From: Acidobacteriota bacterium
Lineage (GTDB): Bacteria > Acidobacteriota > Terriglobia > Bryobacterales > Bryobacteraceae
NCBI GenBank assembly: GCA_018268835.1
Contig: JAFDVU010000042.1
Span: forward strand, 1-43,872
Direction of reading: 5' to 3'
Length of the DNA stretch: 43,872 nucleotides
The notes beneath the pieces were generated by a model. It made no database searches. It had not been told where the DNA came from and saw nothing but the letters and a program-made list of their open reading frames with translations. Positions 34,375 through 42,900 of this stretch are shown here, in pieces (within the stretch, counting starts at the first letter, position 1; the number at the start of each line of letters is the position of its first letter). The position numbers were made by a program, and so were the translations under genes.

Positions 34375-35760
34375 CTACTTTGGAATTTGCTGGCCACGAG
34401 GTCCTACAAATTCGGGCTGTTTAGCGGACTTGTGCTTCTTGCCCTTTTCCTGCTGCACGGTGGGCAGGAAGGTTTCCGGCATCTGGGGCAGCACGGCTTT
34501 CTCGTCCGCGCTGAGCGGCTTGACGAAGTGCGGCGTCACCAGCACGAGCAGTTCGTCGGTGGATTTCTGCGTGCTCCGGCTGCGGAAGAGTTTGCCCAGG
34601 ACCGGCATATCGCCGAAGCCGGGCACTTTGTCCACGGTCTCGATCACGCGGTTGTCGATCAACCCGGCGATGGCGAAGCTCTCGCCGTCCTTGAGGATGA
34701 CTTCGGTTTCGGCGCGCCGCTGGCTGAGCGCCGGAATCACGAATCCCTGAAGCGTGACCGCGTTGGTGAAGTCCAGGCTGCTGACTTCGGGCGCCACTTT
34801 CAGATCGATGGCACCGGTGGGCGTAATCGTCGGGGTGAAATCCAGCTTCACGCCGAAGGGGTGGAATTGCACGGTGATCACCGGCGCGGTAGCGCCGCCG
34901 GTGGGCGTGGTGGTGATGGTGGGGAAGGGGAAGCTTCCGCCTGCCAGGAAGCTGGCGTCCTTGCCCTCCACCGTGATCAGGTTGGGCTCGGCGAGAATTT
35001 GCAGCAGGTTGCGCTCCTGCAGAGCCTTGATGGTGGCGCCGATGTTGAGGTCCGGACGGAAGGCGAATAGGTTCAACAGGTCGGTGAAGTTCAGGGTATT
35101 GCCGCTGGTTGTGCCGTTCTGCACCTGGATCGGGCTGAAACGCGGCGGCGTAAACTGCTGCGTGCTCGTGCCGCCGAGGAACTTATCGTTGGCGCTGAAC
35201 AGGTTGAACCCGACCTGAGTCAGTGCGGCGCGATTGACGGAAGCGAACTTCACCTGCAGGAGGATCTGCCGGGGTTCGGCGGGGGGCGGCGTCTGCAACA
35301 GGTTGATCACGTTGCGGGCGCGGGTCTGCGCCATCCCGGCCAGGCGCTTGGACTCTTCCACGCTCTGCACCTTGCCGCTGAGCACGATGGTGTCGCCGGT
35401 GCCGGTCACTGTAATCGGGGTCCCGGCGGCCTCGGTGAACGATTTGGCGAACGTATCCCAATCGGCCGTATCCTTGGTGACCTGAATCTCCCACTGGGCC
35501 GGTTCGGAGCCGGTTTCCCAGATCACCAGGGTGGTGCGCCCGGGACCTTTGGCGTTGACCATAACTTCGCGGGGAGAAATCACGATGGCGTCGGCGATCT
35601 TCGGTTCGCTGATGGCGACCTTGGTGACGTCCTGGTGGAACGTGAGCAACTGGCCGCGCCCTTCCAGCAGCGTGAGGTCGCGCGACTGCGGCTTCGTGGT
35701 CTGGGCGAAGCACATCGCGGCGAAGACGGCCGCGGCTGCGAGTTGGTCCGCAATTCTCAT
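34375..35760 (-). CDS. cpaC: Tad pilus outer-membrane secretin CpaC (RcpA)
   Basis: The start at 35760 (MRIADQLAAAAVFAAMCFAQ) gives a signal peptide and overlaps the cpaB stop by 4 bases; the longer open frame upstream is shadow. The 461-residue product has the pilus-secretin N-domain (LLEGRGQLLTFHQDVTKVAI, DAIVISPREVMVNAKGPG, TLVIWETGS) and a BON-like segment (DTIVLSGKVQSVEESKRLA). The secretin pore domain follows (NIGATIKALQERNLLQILAEP, VEGKDASFLAGGSFPFP) with the closing signature VPGFGDMPVLGKLFRSRSTQ and DELLVLVTPHFVKPL. Secretins form the outer-membrane channel for the Flp pilus. A lysine-rich tail (KGKKHKSAKQ) is unusual for an exported end. Confidence 0.92.
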   Translation of the reverse strand: MRIADQLAAAAVFAAMCFAQTTKPQSRDLTLLEGRGQLLTFHQDVTKVAISEPKIADAIVISPREVMVNAKGPGRTTLVIWETGSEPAQWEIQVTKDTADWDTFAKSFTEAAGTPITVTGTGDTIVLSGKVQSVEESKRLAGMAQTRARNVINLLQTPPPAEPRQILLQVKFASVNRAALTQVGFNLFSANDKFLGGTSTQQFTPPRFSPIQVQNGTTSGNTLNFTDLLNLFAFRPDLNIGATIKALQERNLLQILAEPNLITVEGKDASFLAGGSFPFPTITTTPTGGATAPVITVQFHPFGVKLDFTPTITPTGAIDLKVAPEVSSLDFTNAVTLQGFVIPALSQRRAETEVILKDGESFAIAGLIDNRVIETVDKVPGFGDMPVLGKLFRSRSTQKSTDELLVLVTPHFVKPLSADEKAVLPQMPETFLPTVQQEKGKKHKSAKQPEFVGPRGQQIPK

Positions 35761-36701
35761 CGGAAAGATTCCTGCACGTGCTTGTCTCCGCGGTAAACGT
35801 CCACCACGACGCGCGGTTTTTCGGCTTCGGCCTTTTTGCGCCGCGCTTCTTCGGCGGCGGCCTGCTTCTGCGCATCGACGGGCTTTTTTTCGCCGGTGAG
35901 TTCCTGCCAGACGTTGGGGTCCTCGAGGTTGGCGCGTCCCACCGCGGTGGTGCGTCCGCGGCGGGCGCGGGCCAGGCGGGCGCTGATCATGGGATCCAAG
36001 ACTTCCGTAGTGATAGGCTCGCCTGACGCGGTCTGTCCGCCATCCAACGGATTGCGCAGGGAGAGACTGATGCGCCCTTCGTTCTTGGCGAGTTCCAGTT
36101 TCTGCGCGTCGTCCGGCGGCAGCACCAGGGTCACCACCTTGGGGCCGGTGGAGGAGGCCGCGGACCGCGATTCGCTCGCCGTCTGGCCGGCGGGCACGGC
36201 GCGTCCGATGGAGAGCACCTTCACGTTCTGCAGGATGGTGGAGGTGGTGGCTTCGGCCATCGAACCCGGGCGGGTGAAGAGCACGTCCACGCGCGAGCCC
36301 GGCTGAATCAGGCCCGCGACGCCGCTGGCATCGGTGATCTGCACGCTCATCGCACGGAAGCCGTGGTCGATGGTGGACGCGATGCCTTCCACGGTGGTGG
36401 TCTCGCTCAGCTTGTTTTGCAGCACCGGCTCGTTGCTGTTGAGGGCGAACCTCAGCACGTGGTTGATGGCGTCGTCCGCCTTGAACGCGGCGCCCTTGGG
36501 CACGTCCTTCTCGGGGTAGTCGACGAGCTTGAGGTCGGTCTTGCGGAGCAGCGTGCCCAGCGGCATGTCGCGGGATGCGACCACGACCCGAACCGTCTTC
36601 TCGCGCCGCGGCGCGGCAGCCTGGGCGTAGAGAAACCAGGTCAGCAGCAGGGCCGAGACCCAAGCCGCGCCGAAAAGCAGCAACTTCTTCTGGCGATCCA
36701 T
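35757..36701 (-). CDS. cpaB: Tad pilus assembly protein CpaB (RcpC)
   Basis: The 314-residue protein has one N-terminal membrane anchor (KLLLFGAAWVSALLLTWFLYA). A SAF domain follows at about 38-100 (VRVVVASRDMPLGTLLRKTD, LKLVDYPEKDVPKGAAF), and then the RcpC/CpaB domain (MSVQITDASGVAGLIQPGSRV, DVLFTRPG, ILQNVKVLSIGRA, VTLVLPPDDAQKLELAKNEG, ISLSLRNP). CpaB is thought to link the secretin to the peptidoglycan and stabilise it. The C-terminal 70 residues are charged and low in complexity (QKQAAAEEARRKKAEAEKPR). It starts directly after the stop of the polytopic membrane protein gene and overlaps cpaC. Confidence 0.9.
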   Translation of the reverse strand: MDRQKKLLLFGAAWVSALLLTWFLYAQAAAPRREKTVRVVVASRDMPLGTLLRKTDLKLVDYPEKDVPKGAAFKADDAINHVLRFALNSNEPVLQNKLSETTTVEGIASTIDHGFRAMSVQITDASGVAGLIQPGSRVDVLFTRPGSMAEATTSTILQNVKVLSIGRAVPAGQTASESRSAASSTGPKVVTLVLPPDDAQKLELAKNEGRISLSLRNPLDGGQTASGEPITTEVLDPMISARLARARRGRTTAVGRANLEDPNVWQELTGEKKPVDAQKQAAAEEARRKKAEAEKPRVVVDVYRGDKHVQESFR

Positions 36702-38234
36702 CTAGACCTCACCACCAAACCGTGTCTGGAACACACCTCCAGACACGCCGGGCGTTGCAATTCTGCCGATGTTCTGTTTTAACACAGAGGGGTGCAATAA
36801 GTTACGGACCGCACACTCCAAAAAAGCGCCGGCCGGGAGCGGGCGATTTGCCGCCCTGGCCGCGGGACGCTCCAACAGGATGGAGACGCGGTCGCGGTAG
36901 ATCTCCCGCCAGCCGGACTGTTCGAGCGCCGCCCCGATGGGCGCGTCCGCCGGGAGGAGCGCGTGGGTGAAGCCGAAGCTGTTGAAGTATTCCCGCCAGC
37001 CCGGACGGAGAGCCATCATTCGCCCGTAGCGGCGCAGGAAATCGGCGCCGTAGAGATCGCTACGCCCGTCGAAGAACACCTTCATCCGCCCGTTGGACCG
37101 GTAAATGAGATACCCGCCGTACTTATCGGTCGCGAAGAGCCGAGCTCCCGCCGGAATGTGGGAGTAGGCCGCCACGGGAAACTGAGCGGGCGGAAATCCG
37201 GCCGGGGGCATCAGCTTCCATACCGCCAGCAGCACCAGCGGGACCAGCGCCAAGCCGTGGAACCGGGCGTCGAGCGCGCGCAGGTTGGCGCCGTAGCGCA
37301 GAAACGCGGGGTATCCGGAGAGCGCCCGGGTGATGGCCGCGTTGGCCGGGGGCAGCAGAAGCAGCGCCACCAGCGGCAGGGCCCGCGCCGAGCGCAGCGC
37401 CATGGCGGTGACGGCGACCGCAACCACGAAGTGGTACACGCGCTTCTGCGTGAGCGCCAGAGTGCCGCCGACCAAGCCCAGGATCACGGCGGCGATGATC
37501 TGTCCCGCGCCGGCGGCGTGAAAGTCGAAGGACTGGAACTCGCCGATGCGCGCGAGCAGTTCGCTATCGGCGAGGTAGCGCCAGACGTGCTGGTAGAGCC
37601 GGATACCGTAGGGATTGAGCAGCGGGACCGCGGCCACCACCGCCAGCAGCTTGAGCATCCGCGCCGGACGCAGGCCCGCGCCGCGCAGCGCCGCGAAAAA
37701 GAAGCTGGGATGCACGTTGGCCCACACAGCCGTGAGCGCGGCGGCGCGGAGCAGTGAGGGGTCGCCGGGAAACATGGTCCACAGCAGGAAGAGCCAACTC
37801 AGCACGTGGGGACGCGCCAGCCAGTGAATGTTGCAGGTGGAAAGAAGCAGCGGCGCCATGGCGCAGGCAATGAGGAAATGGCCGCCCAAGGCCCAGTGCA
37901 GGCGGAACCAGAGCCAGACGCAGGAGGCGATGGCGGCGGCATAGAACAGCGCCACCCCCTTGAGGCCGAAGCCGCGGTGGATGGCGCCCGTGACCACGTC
38001 GCTGAGCCATTCCCAGGCGAACCAGGGCTGTCCGGCGCGGGTGAACGACCAGGGGTCGGTGCGAGGGAGGGTGCCGGAGGCGAGAATCGCTTCGCCGTTG
38101 CGGATGTGCCACCCCGCATCGGAATCGCGAAAAAGCTGCTCCGTCCCGTGGAACAGGAAGAGGCAGTACACCAACGTGACGCAGGCGGCCGCCATTGCCA
38201 CGTCGGGCAACCACCACCTGAGCCCGCGGGACAT
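36702..38234 (-). CDS. Polytopic membrane protein in the Tad operon (GT-C-like)
   Basis: The 510-residue protein has about ten membrane helices over residues 10-340 and a C-terminal extracytoplasmic domain (YSHIPAGARLFATDKYGGYL, VFFDGRSDLYGADFLRRYGR, FTHALLPADAPIG). The first loop reads LFRDSDAGWHIRNGEAILAS with an acidic pair, then TDPWSFTRAGQPWFAWEWLS. This layout is that of GT39/GT-C-like membrane proteins found in Solibacter-type genomes, and no named family is certain. It is locked into the Tad operon, 6 bases after flp and abutting cpaB. One possibility is that it glycosylates the pilin or another pilus part; this is only inferred from position and fold. Confidence 0.7.
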   Translation of the reverse strand: MSRGLRWWLPDVAMAAACVTLVYCLFLFHGTEQLFRDSDAGWHIRNGEAILASGTLPRTDPWSFTRAGQPWFAWEWLSDVVTGAIHRGFGLKGVALFYAAAIASCVWLWFRLHWALGGHFLIACAMAPLLLSTCNIHWLARPHVLSWLFLLWTMFPGDPSLLRAAALTAVWANVHPSFFFAALRGAGLRPARMLKLLAVVAAVPLLNPYGIRLYQHVWRYLADSELLARIGEFQSFDFHAAGAGQIIAAVILGLVGGTLALTQKRVYHFVVAVAVTAMALRSARALPLVALLLLPPANAAITRALSGYPAFLRYGANLRALDARFHGLALVPLVLLAVWKLMPPAGFPPAQFPVAAYSHIPAGARLFATDKYGGYLIYRSNGRMKVFFDGRSDLYGADFLRRYGRMMALRPGWREYFNSFGFTHALLPADAPIGAALEQSGWREIYRDRVSILLERPAARAANRPLPAGAFLECAVRNLLHPSVLKQNIGRIATPGVSGGVFQTRFGGEV

Positions 38235-38240
38235 CCCCCG

Positions 38241-38426
38241 CTACTGCTGGGCGCCGATGCTGGACAGGTCGCCCGTGATGCTCTGGTACAGGCTGACAAT
38301 CCCCTGCGAGAGCTGGTTCACGGTGGTAATCAGGGCCAGTCCGACAGCGGCGACGATCAGGGCGTACTCGACCAGGTCCTGGCCCTGTTCATCGCGTACG
38401 AAATCTCGAACGAAAGCTTTCATCAT
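38241..38426 (-). CDS. flp: Flp-type major pilin
   Basis: The 61-residue protein (start MMKAFVRDFVRDEQG; the second Met at 38423 is equally possible) is a classic Flp prepilin. Cleavage after Gly in DEQG-QDLVEYALIVAAV leaves Glu at +5 and Tyr at +6, the conserved E-Y pair, followed by a 20-residue hydrophobic helix. The tail SLYQSITGDLSSIGAQQ is short. GGAAGAGGA lies just upstream. It forms the thin Flp pilus fibre for surface attachment. Only one flp gene is seen. It stands third in the operon, after tadD, rather than at its head as is common. Confidence 0.92.
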   Translation of the reverse strand: MMKAFVRDFVRDEQGQDLVEYALIVAAVGLALITTVNQLSQGIVSLYQSITGDLSSIGAQQ

Positions 38427-38434
38427 TCCTCTTC

Positions 38435-39442
38435 CTAGCGGGAGGCCGCGGTCGTGGCCGCTCCCTCCTTCGAATTCGGCGGGCCGTCCAGCGGACCGAC
38501 AAACAACTTCTTGAACCCGGCTCTGAACCGCTGCCACCGCCCGCCCGCGGAAGCGCTCGCGGCGGGCAGCGTTGCGGGCCGGCCCTCCACGCGCGAAAGC
38601 AATTCCAGGTTTTTCAGTGCCGCCGGGTGTGCTCTATTATAGCCGAGGGCCAAATCCAGTTCCTTGCGGGCGTCGGCGTAGTTCCCTTTTTCGATCCACA
38701 CCGCGGCCAGGTTGTTGTGCGCCGAAGCCGGGTCCGTGGCGCTTTGCCACGTCGCGATCGCCTGTGCGGGTGCATTGGAATTGGCGAGCGCGGTGGCCAG
38801 ATTGTTACGCGCGGTGACGTTGCGGGGATTCAGCTTCAACGCTTCGCGGAATTCCCCGGCGGCGGCTTCGTACTTTGTCTGCATCAGCAGGTTGTAGCCC
38901 AGGTTGTTGTGGAGATAATCGGCGTCGGGAGTTACTTCGATCGCCTTGCGGTGAGCCGGTTCGCCGGATGGCCAAAGCCCCATTTCATCGCGCAGGATGC
39001 CCAGCCAGGACCAATACGCGGCGCCGCTCGCCGGGTGGGCCTTGAGGTAGGTTTCCAGTCCGGAGGCGGCCTGGTCGCTGTGTCCGGTGGCGCGCAGGTC
39101 GCGCACCAGGGAAAGTTCGGCATCGCCGGATTCGGGGAAGCGCGCCACAGCGAGGCGGCTGATTTCGAGAGCGATCTCCGGATAGCCGCGGTCGCGGTAC
39201 GCGGCGGCGAGTTCCACGCGGACGGCCACGTTGCCGGGTTCGGCGGCTACGCGTTCGCGGAGGGCGCGCAACCGGTAATCGCCCTCGCCGGCATCCAGGG
39301 CGTTGCGCACCTGCCGGTCCCAGACGGAGACGGGCGCGGGCGGAGGGGCGGCGGTTTTGACCACCTGCGTGCGCGTGCAGGAGACGAGGCCCCCGGCGAG
39401 CGCGAGGGTGGCCGCGGCCCTAAGCTGGATGTGGCGCGTCAT
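38435..39442 (-). CDS. tadD: TadD-like TPR lipoprotein
   Basis: The start at 39442 (MTRHIQLRAAATLALAGGLV) overlaps the DUF192 stop by one base (TGATG). It gives a lipoprotein signal with lipobox LVSC and lipidated Cys22. The 335-residue product contains about six TPR-like repeats, such as VRVELAAAYRDRGYPEIALE, LHNNLGYNLLMQTKYEAAAG, VTARNNLATALANSNAPAQA and AHNNLAAVWIEKGNYADARK. TadD is a TPR lipoprotein needed for Flp pilus biogenesis, and this gene's lipobox, repeats and place next to flp fit that role. The C-terminal tail (LPAASASAGGRWQRFRAG) is low in complexity. Confidence 0.82.
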   Translation of the reverse strand: MTRHIQLRAAATLALAGGLVSCTRTQVVKTAAPPPAPVSVWDRQVRNALDAGEGDYRLRALRERVAAEPGNVAVRVELAAAYRDRGYPEIALEISRLAVARFPESGDAELSLVRDLRATGHSDQAASGLETYLKAHPASGAAYWSWLGILRDEMGLWPSGEPAHRKAIEVTPDADYLHNNLGYNLLMQTKYEAAAGEFREALKLNPRNVTARNNLATALANSNAPAQAIATWQSATDPASAHNNLAAVWIEKGNYADARKELDLALGYNRAHPAALKNLELLSRVEGRPATLPAASASAGGRWQRFRAGFKKLFVGPLDGPPNSKEGAATTAASR

Positions 39443-39795
39443 CAGCTCAACTTCTCGATCGACAACTCGTCGCCGGGCCGGGTACCGGTGCGTTCGATGG
39501 TACCCGCCGGCAGTTCCAAAATCGAATGGGCGGAAAGACAGGCCGAAAGCCGCCACGGCGGGACCGCCCGGCGAACCTTGCGGACCCTCTTCTTTTTATC
39601 GACATACACGAGGTCGATGGCGAACTTCATGAAGAACGTGTGGACCGACTCGCAGGGCACAATCCAGAGTCCTTCGCCTTCCGCGAGCCGCTCGTGGCGG
39701 AGCAACCCGACGCGCCGCTTTTCGCTGGTATCGGCGATATCGATGGCACCGCCCAGGACCGCGTCACGGCTCAAATTCCGCACCAATACTCTCAA
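39442..39795 (-). CDS. DUF192 family protein
   Basis: The protein has the complete DUF192 domain: EKRRVGLLRHERLAEGEGLW, IVPCESVHTFFMKFAIDLVY, and LSAHSILELPAGTIERTG. DUF192 proteins are small exported or cytoplasmic beta proteins of unknown role. Start choice is open: TTG at 39795 gives 117 residues, and GTG at 39783 gives 113. The nearby candidate -10 would make the TTG message almost leaderless, which slightly favours the GTG. It overlaps tadD by one base and heads the Tad operon, so its promoter region is the likely control point for the whole pilus locus. Confidence 0.85.
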   Translation of the reverse strand: MRVLVRNLSRDAVLGGAIDIADTSEKRRVGLLRHERLAEGEGLWIVPCESVHTFFMKFAIDLVYVDKKKRVRKVRRAVPPWRLSACLSAHSILELPAGTIERTGTRPGDELSIEKLS

Positions 39796-39803
39796 CTTTG
39801 AGG

Positions 39804-39812
39804 ACTATAACA
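39804..39812 (-). promoter_or_regulatory. Candidate extended -10 promoter (TGTTATAGT) for the Tad operon
   Basis: On the minus strand TGT followed by TATAGT forms an extended -10 element at the head of the thirteen-gene Tad operon. Transcription would start near 39797. No convincing -35 box is present. The 119-base divergent spacer also serves the propeller gene on the other strand. Confidence 0.4.
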
Positions 39813-39914
39813 CGGAGTGAAAGGGTAAGGTTGCGCTCATTCAGAAACTTCTCAGTGCAGATCGGGTTTGAGCTAGACTAAGGTTCTACCGCCGCGTCCC
39901 CTGGAAGGTAATCT

Positions 39915-42893
39915 GTGTACTCTCGGAGCATGAAGCACATCGCCCGCGTGTGTGCGGGACTGGCAATACTGGGACTCGGGCCGGCCGGCTGGCAGCCGGT
40001 GCGCGCCCAATCGGCGCTCGGCGCCACGTTCGGGCAGGTGATTCCGCTCCAGGGCGGAACCCCCAGCGATGTGGTGCTGGACGAGCTGCGCCACCGCCTG
40101 TACCTGATCAACAACAACATTCCGCAGGTGAGCATCTTCGACTACGCACAGCAGAAGGTGGTGGGGACGATTCCGGTAGGGGCGCGCCCCATCTCGGGCG
40201 CGATTTCGATGGACGGCAACTTCCTCTATGTGGCCAGCGGCGTCACCACGACGCAGGTGGCCTCGGGTACGCCGCTGCTGAACGTCATCGATCTCTCGCA
40301 GGGACGCACGGTTTCTACCCAGACGCTGAAAGCCGCGCCGCAGGGAGTGGAAGTCGGCGCCGACGGCACGGTGCTGATCTCGACGCTGGGCACCGGCGTG
40401 GTCTCCGGACAGGCGCAGAACGTGCTCGCGGTGTACGACCCATCGAGCCAGCAACTCTACGATGTCACGGTGCCGGCGCTGCCCACGACACCCGCCCCAC
40501 TACCCTCGACTCCTCTCACCCGCCCGACCCTGACCTTCACTGGGCGCCTGCTGCGCACGCCGGACGGCGGCTTCATCATCGGGGTCATCACCCCGACCGC
40601 CGCCACCACCTACGTCTTCGTGTACGAAACGGCTTCCCACGTGGTGCTGCGCAACCGCACGATCTCGGGCGCGTCCAGCGTGCTCTCGGTCTCGCCGGAC
40701 GGCGCGAAGTTCATGGCGGGGTTCACCATGTTCGACACCGCGACTCTGGCGATTCTCGGGCAGCAGAACAACGCCAACGCGCCGTTTGCGACCACGGCGG
40801 TGTTCAACACCGCGCAGAACATCGGCGGCAGCACGTTCACGCCCGACGGGACCACGCTCTACAGCGCGTTCAACACGGCGACGAACACGAATCCGCCACC
40901 GCCGGCGCAGTCTTCCACGCTGATGGTGAACGACCCCACCAACCTGGGAATCCGCATGGGAATCCGGCTGCCGGAGAGCATCGTGGGGCGCATCCTGATG
41001 ACCAGCGACGGCACGCAGGCGTGGGGCATGTCGGATTCCGGCATCATGTACCTGCCGTTCGGCCAGCTTTACAATTACCCGATCCTGATGCCGGAGACGA
41101 CGCAGGTGTTCCTGGCGATGGACGACTGCAATCGGGGAGTCGCCAAGGGCACGCTGCGCGTGAACAACCTGGGCAAGGGACGGCTCACTTACACCGTGGC
41201 GGCCAGCACGAGCGCGGCTTTGGTCTACCAGCAGTCGAGCGGGCTGGCGCCCTCCAGCATCACGTTTTCGATGGAGCCGGGGCGCAGCGGCGTGGTGCGG
41301 CAGGCGGGCACCAATATCTGGACCGGGGCCGGGACGGCGACCGGCGCGCCGGTGAACCTGACCATCTCGTCGCCCGACGCGATCAACATTCCGCCGACGA
41401 TCCGGGTGTACATGAACTACCGGCTGAGCGACCAGCGCGGCATCGTCCACCCGGTGCCGACGGCGCCGAACAACAGCCCCAATAACAATGGCGGCAACAC
41501 GGCGGGCAACGAAGGGCTGCAGGACATCGTGCTGGACGAAGCGCGCGGCCGGGTGTATATCACCAACTCCGGCTACAACCGCATCGAGGTGTTCGACACG
41601 GCGAAGCAGCACTTCATCGATCCGATCCCGGTGGGCCAACTGCCGCACCAGATGGCGATGGCCGGGGACGGCAAAACGCTGTACGTGGCCAACACCGGCG
41701 GCGAATCGATTCAGATGGTGGATCTGGACCAGGGCCGGGTGGTGGACAGCGTGAGTTTCCCGCCGGTGCCGCGCAACGGGACCAGCAACCTGATCTATCC
41801 GCGGTCGATCGCGGTGGGCTACAACGGCCTGGAGTTTCTGATGTCCAACGGGACGCAGTGGAAGGTGGTGGCGGGCGGAGCGCTGCCGCGTCCCACCGAT
41901 AATGTGACGCCGGTGACCCTGACGGGGTGCCCGGCGTGCGGCATGGTGGCGACTCCGGGCAACGATTACATCCTCACGCTCTCTGGCAACGGCAACGCGT
42001 ACATTTACGATGCCACGCTCGACACCTACGTGACCACGAAACTGCTGATCCCGGCTCCGATCCAGGGCTACTACGGAGTGCTGGGCGCCGGTCCGGGCGG
42101 AGCGTATTACCTGGTGGACGGGTTGATTGTGAGCCCGTCGCTGACGGTGATGGGCGGTTCGGCGACGCCCGGCGCCACCACGGTCACACCAGGTGTGCCG
42201 GGCTTTCCGGGCGGTGGTGGCGGCGGCACTATCACGGTGATCAACACCGGAAACCGCAACGTGGCGGCAGTGGCGGCGCTGGACGACAGGCGCTTTCTCC
42301 GGCTGACAACGCCGGTGCGCCAGAACATCACCACGGCCACGCGCGACGATTCGCGCACGACGCTGGACATCGTCAACCTCGGCACCGGCGAAGTCACGCT
42401 GGCCGGCGTGGTGCCGGAAAATCCTGTGGTCAACGTATTCGGCACCACCCGCTTCAACACCAACCCGCGGCAGATGGTGGTGGATTCGGCGGGCACCACG
42501 GTTTACGCCATCACGCTTTCCGGGCTGAGCGTGATCGCGCTGACGCCCTCCGGTACGGACACGAGGCCTTCCATCGGCGGCGGCACGGCGGGCATCGTCA
42601 ACTCGAACGACGGCACGCTGAACCTGCAGCCCGGCTCGTTCATCACGATCAACGGAAGCAACCTGGCTGGCACGGCCACCGCGGACACGATTCCGCCGCC
42701 CACCGTGCTCGGCGGATCCTGCGTGACCTTCGGCGACATCTCGATTCCGCTGATCTCGACCTCGAACGGGCAGATTCTGGCGCAGATTCCGGACACCATG
42801 TCGGCGGGCACGCAGGTGGTGGAAGTGCGTTCGCTGGCGACGGCGCAGCAGAGCGATCCGGTGCTGGTCACGGTGAAGCCGGCGGGGAACTGA
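39915..42893 (+). CDS. Secreted beta-propeller (YVTN-like) protein with TIGR03437-like C-terminus
   Basis: I start the protein at the GTG at 39915 because GGAAGG lies 6 bases before it; an ATG at 39930 has no properly spaced site. Either start gives a signal peptide (AGLAILGLGPAGWQPVRAQS), for a length of about 990 residues. YVTN-like propeller repeats occur in two blocks. The first is near residues 50-280 (DVVLDELRHRLYLINNNIPQ, SIFDYAQQKVVGTIPVG, FLYVASGV). The second is near 535-640 (DIVLDEARGRVYITNSGYNR, VFDTAKQHFIDPIPVG, KTLYVANTGG). The last 100 residues (LQPGSFITINGSNLAG, CVTFGDISIPLISTSNGQIL) are a shorter TIGR03437/IPT-like domain. No catalytic motif is evident. It is probably a surface or periplasmic binding protein; that is an inference. 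Confidence 0.82.
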   Translation: MYSRSMKHIARVCAGLAILGLGPAGWQPVRAQSALGATFGQVIPLQGGTPSDVVLDELRHRLYLINNNIPQVSIFDYAQQKVVGTIPVGARPISGAISMDGNFLYVASGVTTTQVASGTPLLNVIDLSQGRTVSTQTLKAAPQGVEVGADGTVLISTLGTGVVSGQAQNVLAVYDPSSQQLYDVTVPALPTTPAPLPSTPLTRPTLTFTGRLLRTPDGGFIIGVITPTAATTYVFVYETASHVVLRNRTISGASSVLSVSPDGAKFMAGFTMFDTATLAILGQQNNANAPFATTAVFNTAQNIGGSTFTPDGTTLYSAFNTATNTNPPPPAQSSTLMVNDPTNLGIRMGIRLPESIVGRILMTSDGTQAWGMSDSGIMYLPFGQLYNYPILMPETTQVFLAMDDCNRGVAKGTLRVNNLGKGRLTYTVAASTSAALVYQQSSGLAPSSITFSMEPGRSGVVRQAGTNIWTGAGTATGAPVNLTISSPDAINIPPTIRVYMNYRLSDQRGIVHPVPTAPNNSPNNNGGNTAGNEGLQDIVLDEARGRVYITNSGYNRIEVFDTAKQHFIDPIPVGQLPHQMAMAGDGKTLYVANTGGESIQMVDLDQGRVVDSVSFPPVPRNGTSNLIYPRSIAVGYNGLEFLMSNGTQWKVVAGGALPRPTDNVTPVTLTGCPACGMVATPGNDYILTLSGNGNAYIYDATLDTYVTTKLLIPAPIQGYYGVLGAGPGGAYYLVDGLIVSPSLTVMGGSATPGATTVTPGVPGFPGGGGGGTITVINTGNRNVAAVAALDDRRFLRLTTPVRQNITTATRDDSRTTLDIVNLGTGEVTLAGVVPENPVVNVFGTTRFNTNPRQMVVDSAGTTVYAITLSGLSVIALTPSGTDTRPSIGGGTAGIVNSNDGTLNLQPGSFITINGSNLAGTATADTIPPPTVLGGSCVTFGDISIPLISTSNGQILAQIPDTMSAGTQVVEVRSLATAQQSDPVLVTVKPAGN

Positions 42894-42900
42894 GCGCGCC

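Noticed and set aside
35761..36663. N-terminal extension of the secretin
   Set aside because: It is a shadow of cpaB in another frame; the signal peptide begins at 35760 with an ATGA overlap.
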